NCBI GenBank assembly: GCA_023079485.1
Contig: CM041083.1
Location: 152,104,552 to 152,168,551 of the forward strand
Direction of reading: 5' to 3'
Length of the DNA stretch: 64,000 bases
Source of the DNA: Archilochus colubris
Lineage: Eukaryota; Chordata; Aves; Apodiformes; Trochilidae
Shown: one piece after another, positions 1-12,737 of the stretch
Numbering within the stretch: the stretch's first letter is position 1
Layout: each line of letters opens with the position of its first letter
The notes under the pieces: model-generated
Database searches by the model: none
Told to the model about the DNA's origin: nothing
Seen by the model: the letters and a program-made list of their open reading frames with translations, nothing else
Made by a program: the position numbers and the translations under genes

Positions 1-2787
1 CATTGACACCACAGCTATAAATGAATGCACATGTGTAGTTATTACAACAGGAAATGGACATTTGCTTCCTCATTCTTATTACATATAATCCATCTCATAA
101 TATTTCTTCTTATGTTTCTTTTCTTTTATGTTGATATTTCATTCCTTGGAACACTGACTCATGTATTTAAATCCATGGGATTTTAAGACAATAAAAAAGA
201 GATGCTGTATGTTTTTAATTGCTCCAGGAATAATTTGTGACTTGAGGGGCAGCTCTAAAATCCATTTCTGCAGTGTGAGTGAAATAAACAGCAAGGCTAA
301 GAAGGTTAGTATTCTAGATTCCATACTTTTAATGTGCATTACTAAAAGTTGCATATAGCTAACTGACTAGGGGGAAAACCAACTTTAACAGAAACAAAAA
401 TCAGAATTCATCTTTTTAGGATTCCCAGTGGAAAAGGAAAGTATGTTGTCAGTGCAAGAAACAAGATTATCCTGACTTTACAAAAATTATTTAAAGGAAT
501 ACTTTAAAATAAGCCAGTCACAAAAAGAAGTAAGGATGAAAAAGTGGGTCAGGTTCTCTATCTATTCATCCTCATCACAATAGTATACAAGCAATTCCCA
601 GGTCTTCATTGGTCTGCTGCCTTTTTTTCATTGTCCCACCTATCACTACTCCTTTATGTTTAGCAAAATTTTCAATCTGTTTATAATTTTAAGAGTGCAG
701 ATATTGATAAAAATTAGCTCTTTATCAATTTATGAGACTCCACCTATCACTGCTTAGGGTAAAGTCCCTCTGATTTACTCTACAAAGATAAAGAGGTAAA
801 TAGCATGCAACTGGTCCCAGGTTAACTGCTAGGTTATTTAACATCATAGTAACTGCAATTGTAAATGCAAATCCATATTATCCACCACAGATATTTTTTT
901 TCTTACTGGTGACAATACTCCCAGTATTATGTCAGGAAGTTATGCTCGGATGTAACATGAGATCCCTCTCATTTTGCTTTAGAAAAATCCAGAGCAGAGA
1001 ATGACATCTGACCTAGTCATTTTAGACCCTGCAAAATTAGTGAATCTCAGTTCACCTCTAGACTTTTCATGGGGAGAGAGAGTAGAAGGCTAGGGGTAGT
1101 CTGTGGAATGTTGGAAATTGATGTTAAAGTCAACCTGATGTGTTTCACCTGTCACCCTGAAAAAACAGTAGTCACAGTAAGATACTTTTTATATACTCAG
1201 AAAGGTGGTCATGAAGCTCAGGAAGTTCAATTACAAAAAAATCAGTCAACTGTTCCCACATTAAATGGGGCTTGGGGTACCTAAATGAAGACCATAGGCA
1301 CCTGAGACTGCCTCTGCACTGCTGGAGGAAGAGAGGCAGCACAGTCACCAGGTCAGCTCTGGGTGGGCTGTACCTCCTCTGCAGCATATGCCTGGCACCT
1401 AGCAGTTGAACCCCATGCCATCAGCACCCAAATTTCATTTTCTGTTCAGAAGCGTCCAAAGGTGTTTCACAGCTGGTTGCAGTGCATCTTCATAGCATAT
1501 GAGAGAGAATAATGTGTTATGAGTGTTATGTCTGAGGTTCCTATAGGCAGCCAAATTTATCACAATCTCATCCCAATGGCTTTTAGGGACCAATCTCTGT
1601 GATGAACATTTTCAGATAGCACAACATGGCACAAGTCAAAACATTGCCAGACAAAATACTAATGCTTAGTAAACACAGGTAAAAATTAATTTCAATCTTC
1701 CATCCTAGGCTGTGTGTTATTTATCAGTACAGATACAGCTCAGACTAACACTGAGGATGAATATCAGGGTAAGGTGACAGTATTTTCACCCTAGATGAGA
1801 ACATCCAGGTTCTGAAAGCATGACTATGTGTGATGCCACATCTCTGTGACTCCAGATGAATTCCTCTTCTTTTTGTTTGGAAGCCTGCAGATCTCCCTTT
1901 TTATTCAATTGCTACAATTTTGATTGCTAAGACCTGAGAGCTGGTGCATTTGGAAGCAGCAGAAACTTTTCTTGATTGGGAAATCTAGAAGGACCTGCTA
2001 CACCTGGATCAAAAAGCATGCTTACAACAGCAGCTAATATAAATATTTGCCCATTTCCTTCACTCTTACAATCTCTCTCGAAAAAGGCTTGCCTATACCA
2101 CATTTTTGTGGCTCCTCTGACAAGAGCAAAAAAACCAACCAAAATCGACAATCAACCCAAAACAAAACAAATACCCACTGTCTTTCACATTCCTTATTTA
2201 TAAGAAATATAATCTTATGAAACAATAACACAAAAGCCAAGAAGACTCAAGCTACAACATTACTAAGGATTATTACAAGTCTGCTGATAGTCATGTAATA
2301 TTTATTGTCTAAGGACAAAATATGTGTGCTTATTTATTGATAAAATGAAAATACAAGAATTCTCTTATATCCTGAAACTAAAAGTGAAGTTACTTAATAT
2401 ACATATGTTCAAAGGCTTCTGCTGTCCAGGAGTTCCCAGCACTGAATATCTGGAGTATATGTGAATCAAGAGTCAGATACAAGAGATTTGAAAGAAGCGT
2501 GTAAAATGAAAATAAAAAGGAAAATAAAGTCAAAGCAAAGAATTGGTAATACTTGGGGGCTAATTTATAAATATAGATTAGATGTTATTAATTCTCACTT
2601 CTGAGATTTTGCTGGTCAGCTACAAGAGCAAAGAAACATTTTCCTTTCTCCTTTGATTTATAACTGAATTATTACTTATCAAATTAAATCTGAATATGTA
2701 TCTTGGATAAACCAGATCTCTTACTTTTAAGCTCAGATAGATGCTAAACTCCAAAATTTTTATTTTCTTCAAATGGCTGTGACTTTG

Positions 2788-2831
2788 AGGGATGGAAGAA
2801 ATACTTTAATATTAGTATTTCTTCCATCCCT
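2788..2831. repeat. perfect 18-bp inverted repeat
   Basis: The left arm AGGGATGGAAGAAATACT (2788-2805) is exactly complementary to the right arm at 2814-2831, with an 8-nt AT-only loop. It would form a perfect hairpin in DNA or RNA. It lies inside GPC5 intron 2, so it is transcribed if that gene is expressed. No flanking transposase or repeat family was recognised. Confidence 0.9.
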
Positions 2832-4047
2832 GTAACTTCAATGCACCTTAACATTTATTTACAGTTTAAGTTCTGCTGAATCTCAGAGCTTACATAAAGA
2901 ATTCAGTAGTAACTTACAGGAGTATCACTCGCATCTTACACTGGAATTGTTGCCTATTGTTTCAAGAGAAGTTGGTATATTAATTAAATAGCATTATATT
3001 TTCAGTCTGCACTGTACGGAACTCATGCAACAGATTTGCAAACAAATCCTTTTGAAGTAGAACGTGTCTGATGCATTTGATTATAAATGCCACTGGGAAT
3101 TACACTATACTACAAACTACATCAACCTTTAAATTAAATACATTTTAGCATAAGTTATACAAAGCCCTTGAAAAGGTAAGACTACCCTATTGCTTCCCTT
3201 CCCTGAACTTAAAGTATCCCATTTGATTTAGAGTGAAACAGATGTTAATAATTTAATTACACCTTGGGATGAATGTATCTATTCTAATTAAAAAGATTAT
3301 GAAAACAGAAGTTATGAAAGACCTGTAATCATAGATACTTTTTAACTCTAAGCACTGGAGGCAGCTCAAAAGCACTTTGACTTAGGCTATGATTTCATAA
3401 GTCTTTGTCTGCAGTACCAGACAGACACACAACTGCTGTCCATGGAGCAGATCAGGGCAAGTATGCAATTTAAATACAATACAGAAGAAAAATTATCCAG
3501 TGTTAGTTTCCTGCTCTAGTTCACAAAAGTAGCCACAGAAGTGGGTGGGCTACTACAAAGAGTAGAGGACACAGCACACGCTGTCAAAGAGGCAGGCATA
3601 TGAAGCAAGGAACAGGAATGCCATAAAGTTCATATCAATGCTTGAAATAAATGAATAGAAAATCAAAAAGAGCTTTATGAATACCCATGATAAAAATTGG
3701 TAGTTAACTGAAAAAATTCCAGATGAAGCTATCCCATCCTGTTCAACAGATTACCATTCCTTACCATAAATGCTTCCATAAATGGAGCAAGCCAAGCAAG
3801 ACAAAACAGGCTCCTTTTGTTAAACGACATCTCCAATATTCAACTGGATATTCAACAAGCCTTTTTTTATCCTGGCAGTACCAGAGACACTTATAAGGTA
3901 AGGAGGTATCATATGCAAACACAGAAACCTAAAATGAAAGCCACGCTCACAGAAGGGTGAAACTCAGGATGACTTAATGTAGCAACCTATGTTTAATAAG
4001 GAAGTCAGGATTGTAGGGTACTCCACAAAGCCAACAGAGGGAAGCAG

Positions 4048-4524
4048 ATCATAGAATGGCTTGGGTCAGAAGGGACCTTAAATATCATCTAGTTCCAAGT
4101 CCATGCATGGGCAGGTACACCTACTAGATAAGATTACTTAAAGCCCCATCCTTGAACCTTGTCAATGCAAACCTTGTCTCAAAAAGTTCCATAGATGGGG
4201 CATCCATAACTTCTCTGGGCAGCTTGTCCCACCATCTCACCACCATCACAGTGAAAAATTTCTTCCTAATGTCTAATCTAAATTTCCCCTCCGCATTTTA
4301 AGCCATTACCACTTTTCTCATTTCATGCCCTTGTAAAAAAGCCCTTCCCCAGCACTCTTGTAGACCCCCTTCAGGTACTGGAAGGCCACTATAGGATCTC
4401 CTATGAACCTCCTCTTCTCCAAGCTGAACAACCCAACTCTCTCAGCTGTTTTCATAGAAGAGGTGCTCCTGTCCACTGACCATCTTTGTGGCCTATGTCT
4501 GGAGTTCTATGTCCTTCTATGGTA
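4048..4524 (-). mobile_element. CR1 LINE, 3' end fragment
   Basis: The plus strand begins with ATCATAGAAT, the complement of the CR1 3' terminal repeat. It then follows the CR1 3' region: the 'cttgggtcagaagggacctt' equivalent, then TTTCTTCCTAATGTCTAATC, then AGGCTGAACAACCC-like sequence. It is 5'-truncated. Its 5' edge abuts the target duplication of the solo LTR at 4530, and no CR1 sequence resumes on the far side. Confidence 0.9.
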
Positions 4525-4529
4525 GATTC

Positions 4530-5625
4530 TGTCGTGGTTTGGCTGATAACAAAGGACCATGCGGCTGCTCACTCCCTCTCTCCTATTATGGGAAGAAAAA
4601 GAGGTAATCCCCCCTCTAGAACCTCATGGGTCAAGACAAGGGCTATAAGGTTTTCACTCACCAACCATGCTCACAGGCAAAACAGAATCAAGTTGGGGGA
4701 AAAAATCAATTTAATTTATCACTAATCAAATCAAAACAGGACAAAGAGAAAACACAAATCAGAGCTTAAATACTTTTTCCCACCCCTCCCTTCTTCCTGA
4801 GCCCAAATTACTTTGTTCTTGATATCTCTACCTTCCTCCTTCCAGTGGCACAGGGGGACAGGAAGTGGGGTTTACAGTCCAGACATCACAGGTTGTTCTC
4901 TTCTCCTTCTGATGCTCCTTCTTCTCTGGGAGAAGGATTCGTCATGGTCCTTCCCTACTCCAACATGGGGTCCCTCCCATGGGAGAAAGTCCTTCACAAA
5001 CCTCTCCAACATGAAACCCTCTTGACCGGCACAGTTCCTCAGGAACAAACTGCTCCAGCACAGGCAGTCCACAGAGCCACTTCAAGAAAGGTGCCCTTCA
5101 TGGCTGCAGGCCCACAACATTTGCTCCATGTTCCGCCCCAGGCTGCAGGTCCACAGCAGCTCCATCAGGATTCCATACACAGGGCAGGTCCTCAAGACCT
5201 ACACCACTGTGGTCCTTCAGGGTCTGCTCTTTCATCAGTGCAGGGGACAGGCTGCCTTCTCATCATGGGTTGTAGAGAAAAATCTCTTCAGGCACCACCT
5301 CCCTCTCCTTCCTCACTGCCCTTGGTCTCTCTGCTCTGGCATTGCTCTTCTCTGGTGTTACTATCACTCCTGGTGGTGGCATCTCCTTCCACATGTTGCT
5401 TTCTCTCACCTCCCCCTTCTCTTCTGTCCTGCTCTTAACCACCGTGTATCTCCCCTTCTTGAATATGTTAATCACACAGGTGAAAATATTTTTGTTCACT
5501 GATGATGTAAGGTGGGGCCAGGAACCTTGGAGCAGGGAGAGCTATTCAGAAACTGCTTACATGAGCCATCCTTTGGGGAGGGGACCCCTTCCATGCTACC
5601 AGTAGCACCACATCAACCCAGAACA
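4530..5625 (+). mobile_element. solo endogenous retrovirus LTR (ERVL-like)
   Basis: The LTR starts TGTCGTGGTTT and ends CCAGAACA, giving imperfect inverted ends with TG...CA. It is 1,096 bp long and flanked by the 5-bp direct duplication GATTC (4525-4529 and 5626-5630). The interior is C/T-rich with repeated 'ctccaacatg'-type units. No internal viral genes or second LTR adjoin it, so it is a solo LTR left by LTR-LTR recombination. Its sequence resembles a widespread songbird/neoavian LTR family. Plus orientation is assigned from that resemblance, and the 5-bp duplication fits ERVL/ERV1 rather than 6-bp ERVK. The open frames inside it (for example 4845-5438) are not genes. Confidence 0.88.
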
Positions 5626-8600
5626 GATTCCTAAGTGAATCATTTGAAGCCCTATTTGCACAGGAAGTCTGAATGCAGGTGTTAGAAAACAGTGAATAAG
5701 CCACTTAACCCAATTCCTACTGAAAACAATGGGACTGATAACACAATTCACTTCAGGTGCCAATTGAGACACTAAGGTAGGTGAAGAAGCAGACTCTTCT
5801 AGTACCCTTCTCTCACTGTTTACTTTGAGGAGCCCAAGAAAGCTAGGCTCCTAACTTAGGTGTCCAAGTTAACAGGAAGGGATCTGAGTTTTAACACCTT
5901 TGTGGATTTAGTCCAGCCACTCCAGTGCACTCCACTGAAGTGTGGCTCCACTTCAGGAGTCTTGTGGCCCTAGGAAACTTCTGTTGTTAAGGGAAAAAGG
6001 TATCTGCAGGACTTTGCTGCAATGCTTTATCTTTTCTCTGCTCACACGACACTAGGAGTTAAAATGCCTAGTTTAATACAGGATAACTCTCAGCAAAGTT
6101 TCTAAAGCATATAGTAAGTGTGAGTGGACACCAGTAGGTGCTTATTTTGGCAAATTCAGATGACTTTTCTGAGACACACCTTCCAGCACACCCTCAGCAG
6201 ATAAATTAACTATCTCAGTAATTCCACCACTCAGCTGTCTTGAGTAATTCAATCACCATGCCATCAAACTAATTTCAATGAGGTGTACCCTCCACCTACC
6301 ACCTCTCAGCTGAAAAAAATAAAAATGCTGGAGTTCAAAGTCCTCACACATTAAATATATGAACAGGAAGGTCGAATGAATACCTATGCTTTCCATAACA
6401 ATTTATAAAAGAAAAACAAAAATTTATACCCTGAACACAACCCTGTATGTTGCAAAAAATCTTGCTTTTTCTCTACTAGAAAGAGACAACATAAATGGAA
6501 ACTTTCTGGATTACTGTGCTTGAAGGTTCAGAACTACAGTAGGAAAAATTGATTATCTATAAACTATTCCTCAAATAACTTTTCCTTCAGGCCAGTACTC
6601 CAGGCATTTAGTGCAAATTGTTTTAACTTTTGAAGCAAATGTAACTGCAATGGTTTTATTTATCCTTCTTGAAAGAGAAGTATTAGACAATCGACCATTA
6701 TATACCATTACATTCAATCTTTTATGGTTATTCTTAAGAGAGATTTAAGTGAAAAATTTATAAAGAACAGAGAACATTGGCTTCCCTTTCATGTATTTAG
6801 AAGTGTGAAAGAAAGGGTCAAAGGCAAGAGTAGAATTTCTCACATTATTTTCCCTGTAAAAAACAGCTGAGAAGTATGGAAAGCAAACTAATTGCTTAAC
6901 TTTCACATTATCAACAAAATTATCTTGAAAGCACAGTAAAAATCTCAGTCATCAGTTATGTTTGGTCAAGTCAGTTTTTACTGAAATGCTCACACTGTGT
7001 AAAAAGAGAGCTCTTTATTTGCATTAAGGAGCTTCAGAGACACCTAAGAAAATGCTTTTTCTTTTGATTTATACACCTTTCTGTGAGAGGATGCAGGGAA
7101 AAACAACCATAAGACCTTCCATCAGAACAGTTTAAATGATGAGACAAAATGGTGTCTAGTTAGAAACAAAGTACATTGAAACAATGAATGTACATTTATC
7201 ATGCTATTTTGAATTTCTGATATGCTAAAATTAAGCATTAAGAGGATATGGTTCTACCACTACATAAGACATATCCAACAGAACTCATGTTTCAAGACTT
7301 GATCTACATCAAGGCATTCTCCAACACTCCTCTTGTCAGGATTTGAATCTAGCTCCTAGGTATTTTAATGAGCAACAATGTCTGGAAAAAGAAGATTTCA
7401 AAACAACATGTGGCTAGGTACCAGCCTAATAGTGCAATTCTACCTCTGACATCAAATCTCTCTTTGCAGGAATCAAGATACTTCCTAGAAATTATGGGCT
7501 TTTGACTGCTGGTATCAACACAGCAAAACAACTGTGTAACTTCAACAAAGATGCTAGTATGATGCCACTGCATCATACATCTGACTTGCTCTTCCTTAGG
7601 AAGTCAGATTCTCACATGAATTCCAGAAAACTAAAGACTCAGCTAAAGACTTTTCATGCCTGTCAAGTAAAGAACAGCTTATTTCTCTCAGTTTCATTGT
7701 GTCCAGCTAAGTCTTAAATATCACAGTTAAAAATGCTATTGTTCATCAATTCCACAGCCATCAACACTACTGTCAATAAAAGCTGCTGAAAATCAATTTA
7801 AATGGGATTTAGCAACATAGCTGTAAACACAAAGTGCTACTGGAAAAGCCTCAGAATACCTGTGACAATCAGGGAGATGAGGCACAGGATCCATGGGAAT
7901 CATGGATTTCTCCAGAAGAGCACCTGAGGCTAGGTAGGAAGTTCCAGGTCACCAAATACAGTAATAGATATTTGTGCTTAGGGGAACAAAATCACAAAAA
8001 CTGCTTAATTTGTCTAGTACACAGGAATAGAATAGCTTTTCTTTTAGTGCTACTTATTTTAATTTCAAAGACAAATGAAAGTATTAACTACAAATAACCA
8101 AAATAAAAATAGACATAGAAAAGAAAGTTATCAGCATAAGAAGGAGCACCACATAAATCAGACAAGAAATGTATATTCATGAGCAAGAAAATGAAGTATT
8201 CAACTTAAAGAAGTTCAGTTATACTTCTTTATGATTGGCAAACTAGGACAGACTGATACAAATAAAATTAAAGTAAGTAAAAAAAGAACTAGGAATCCTC
8301 ATTTTTTGAGACCTGGCTATGAACTGCTATCTCTTCTTGACAGGATATATCTTTGGCCCTCCCCATTTTTATTGCTGAGGAACCCAATGCATCTATCAAA
8401 GGCCCTATCAAGGATTCACTGTAACCCAAGAGTGATTACCACCTGTGTTTCTTTGGCAATATAATGGTGTTTATCTTTGATTTCCTCAAATTGGTGTAAA
8501 GATGATGCAGACAGATGATAATCTCTTTTTAAAATTATTAAAAGTATTAAAAATATCCCAACAACTTATCCATAGGGACAAAGGAAAAATATTAAATGGT

Positions 8601-11600
8601 CTTGCACACACACTGCAGCATTCTCCTGAAATTAAATATGCTGGAGCTTCTGAGGACAATATCTGTGAAGGAAGTTTAACTTTCTTCCCTGAAGAACTCC
8701 TTCCATCTTAGCAACAAGCCTTTCAATCACCTTTTAGCTTGTTGTTCAAGCTCTCCTATTTGGTGGGCCCTGGTTTTGTCCTTAGTGAAGCCAGTTGTCT
8801 GTGGCCTCGTCAAGCAAGGAAGAATATAATACCTATGGTGTACATAGACTGAAAATAACCATCAGTAGAATAGATCTGAATCTCCATATTGTTAAAAATA
8901 TCTAACACCTAAAACATTGCCTGTTTTCTTGAAGATGTATTAAAACTAACAGAGCTGGGTTAACTACACACATCATTCAAAGGAAAAGCAATAAAATTAT
9001 TAAAGTGTAGATAAGTATTGATTTAAAATAGTACTTTTTTTTCTGAGTCCCAAATTAAGGGATAAGTGTTTTGAGCCCCTTGAAAATATCTTACAGTTTC
9101 TGTGACCATTGCCTCCTCCTTCTCATTCATTAACCTTCCTTGTCATGTTTGTGCCGGCTTGCAGGCCTCACAAGACTTTCCTTAACACCTTTTATAAAAC
9201 AAAACACTATCACAGCCATGTTCTCTCAAAATGATAGCTGCTATGCCCAATGATTTCCAAAGTTTATGATACTTCAATTCTCCCACAAACCTCCTTTTAC
9301 AAAATTCCTTTGTTTTATGCTGAGCTAAGCCAAACTATTTTTAGTAGTAAGTCTGTTCTGGAGCCTCAGTGCCTGGATCAGGGGTACCAGCCTCACTGGC
9401 TGCTCAGTCAGTCCGTACTTACCCACTTCTCTGTTCCAAGATTACACACATCCTTGCTTCCAACCTCCTTCCTTGGTGCATTTGAATTTTACCAGAAACT
9501 GCCTGTTCATCCACATGGGCCTCCTGAAGTTTTCACCTGATCTTCCTGCTTCTGGGGATGAACTTCTGAGCAGGGAGGAGATGATCCTTGAATATCGATC
9601 AACTTTCTTGGGCTGGCTTTCTTTCCTCCTTCCAGGGACTCATTCTCAGTTCTCCTGTCCTCTGTTCTAACAACCCAGCTTTACTTCCTTCTCTCTAAGC
9701 AGAAATATGTCCAAGAATAGACACACCTTCATCCAGCCCTACATACTGAGGTAGATTTGAATAGTAGTTGGTCTGTGTCACTGTTCAGAACTCAGCTGTA
9801 CTTTTAGTTGCTTTAAAAAAGGAAAAAAAACTTTACAGTTAGGTCTTAAAAAGAGTGTATTCCCCCAGAGTGACTAAATGACTTCTTAATGCATGTAGGA
9901 AATCTGTAACAGTACTAAGGATTGAACACTGTGTGTGGTCCAGTGTAGCACTTTAGTTAAACATAACTATCATTCTGATATAATTTTAAAAAGAATAATT
10001 ATCTTGTTTTAAATGAAACTATTTAAAACTTACTAAAAAAGCCCCAGTGATGTATTAAGCTTATAGTAAATAAATAGATAAATAGACGAAACCACTAATT
10101 TACATACAGTGATATATACAAACCCAAATCTAAGGTTGTATTCTGTTTGGTAACACAAATTCTCTTATTTAAACCTGTAAAGGTGATCTTTCCAGAGACT
10201 ATCAAGCAGTATGGGAGAATACACCTTCCTCTACTCCTGGGAGAGCTCAGCCAGCCACCCTCTGGCCTAGCATATAAGATTCTGAGGGTAGAAAGGGAAG
10301 CAGGTAGAAGAAACTGAGCTCTAGCTTCATCACGAAAACCTCATCTAAGAGAAAACCAATTGGTTTAGTCCCTGCTTCAAAGAAGAAGAACGAGGATGCC
10401 ATGATTTAATCTTAGCAGCACTCCATTTTGCCTGCTTGCTTCTATTGGCTGTGTAAAATAAAATGTATAAACAGTACAGAGAACAGACACAAGTCCCCCG
10501 ACTGTCCATTCCTAGGTAGGTGCCTTTTCTCTCCCTGAATGGAGAGGGACAAAGTACATCTTTGCATAAAAGTAGCATAATTAAAGAATCAAGGAATATT
10601 TTTATCACTGTGCTCTCATCACGTAATTACTTAGAAGCAGTTGTTACACATACATCTTGACAATTTATCAGAGAAATAAGACCATAAAGCAAATCACAAT
10701 TATAAAAGCTAGTCTTTACATTTAATGCATTTCTCCAAGATCTTCAGAGGTTTAACTTTCTAGGTTAATAACGAAACTAGATTAAAACAGGACTTGGTCT
10801 TCAAAGGGCAACTAGATAACAGTATCAGAAATAGATCTGGGAGTGGACAAAGGAAAACACTCCTTCAACACCTAAAGTGCAACTTCAGAAACTTCAAGTG
10901 GAACTTCAAGACATAATTTAATTACCCTGTTAAACTTACAATCATGTGTATTTGACCATTGCTTTATTTTTTGTTGCAGTTTCCAAGCTTTTTTTCCCTC
11001 TATGTTGAACAGCACACACATCCCTTGAAGAATGCTCTGTTAACCTATAACATCTTCACTGTAAGAATCAACCATTTCTTCCTATCCTCCTTTATGTTTT
11101 TATGGGAACAGAAGCAGGTTAGCAGCCTTTTTTGGGGAAAACTAATTTGAATTAAACTTGACATGCTCTATTTAGAATGTTTTTTCTTGCTTCATTTTGC
11201 TAGAGCATCAAATAAATTTTTCTTTGTATTAAGAATTTTCATTTTAACTTTTCAGGAAAATGTAATGTTCTCAGGCTATATGAGATTTCACATTTTTGAA
11301 AGGTCAGTTGGAAAACTATCATTTGTTCCGAATTCTCAACATACACAGTGAGAAGATGCCATGGCTGGCCTCCTTTCAGTGTTACAGAAGATGCTTGCAC
11401 ATAAATGGACTAAGTTAGAGAACTGCTCCTTACAACTTCTAGTCACTATGCATTTCACTGAAACTGAAAGAGGTGGTGCAGAGAAGAAAGGAATAATAGC
11501 CTCCAAAAATAATTGTATTTTCTTCTTTCATACTATGTAAGTAATAGTGCCCTGCTTTGAAAAGTACAAATTAAACTTTCTGGATACTCTGCAGAAATCA

Positions 11601-12562
11601 GCTGATAAATTCAATACACTAAAGTCTTAATACTGTCTGTGATTTCCTCCTTCCCTTCTGACACTTTAGTAATTTCAGATTGTAATCTCCTCAAGAAAGG
11701 ACTACTGGTTATGGCTGCACTGTGTAGGTGAGACAACTGAAGGGATAAGTTTCTGTAGAATAGAAGAAATGAAAAAGAAAACACCTATTTCCCACTTTCT
11801 CTCTTCTTTCTTCCTAATGCTCTAATTAAAGACTTCTTTCATTATTTTTCTAAGGTTTGGCTTTTATTCACTTCTGGTTTGTTTTATTATGGTTTTTAAT
11901 ACAATCTCCAGTTGATTGTCTTGATCAGTACACAGACATAAGCTGATGTTTGGATATTTTTTAAAGATCTTTAATTAACATGGATATTTCAAATTCTTTC
12001 CATCACTAGTATAAGTGCTCGTGACTTATTTTACAAGAGTAGCAGACTTTTAAGAAGATAGGTAAAAATCTTGAGCCTCAGTGCCTCTTCCCAAATCTGC
12101 CTGACAGGATGCTTCTGTTCCAGTTGCATTAGGTACCATAGCAACCATAGAGTAGAAGCTGAGTATCAAAGAACTATTTCAACTAGGGAAGCAAATGTGT
12201 AGTTAGAAGCAAGAATTTACAATCGTGTTGGGTTTTTTCATCCTATTATTTTGCTGTTTTGTATCTAATTCAAAATGTTCCTGAAGAGCAGCAATTTGAA
12301 TTGACATTTTTAAATCTTTTCTCCCTCAGGCTCCAATATTTTTTGTAATGGTGACATTGCCTAAGGCTTTAAGATAACTTAGTCTCTTATTTTAAAAACA
12401 CAATTATATACTATATACAGTTTATGTAAGTACAACCTGTTGATATAAGTATAGTCATTGGAGTAACTTAACTCCATTTAAAATAGGATTTAAAAATTAA
12501 AATTTGATATTATTTCCTTTGACCATTATAGACCAAATGTCCCTACCTCATATGTAGGCACT

Positions 12563-12737
12563 AACAACACAACCAAAAAAAAACCCCCAAAAAACCAACC
12601 AAACAAAACCCCAAACACACACAAACAAAAAACCAACCCCAAAAACCAAACAACAACACCCAACACAAAACAACACAAACCAACAACAACCCAACACCAA
12701 AAAACACCCCCACACACCACAACCCAAACCCCAAACC
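12563..12737. repeat. 175-bp tract of A and C only
   Basis: Every base from 12563 to 12737 on the plus strand is A or C; the minus strand is only T and G. It is not a regular tandem array: short AAC, AACC, CACA and AAAAC blocks are mixed. The two minus-strand open frames across it (12526-12752) are a by-product, because a T/G-only strand cannot encode TAA or TAG. It lies in GPC5 intron 2, so the transcribed RNA would carry a U/G-only stretch. Confidence 0.95.

Noticed and set aside
4845..5438. 197-codon plus-strand frame
   Set aside because: Lies entirely inside the solo LTR and matches no retroviral protein.
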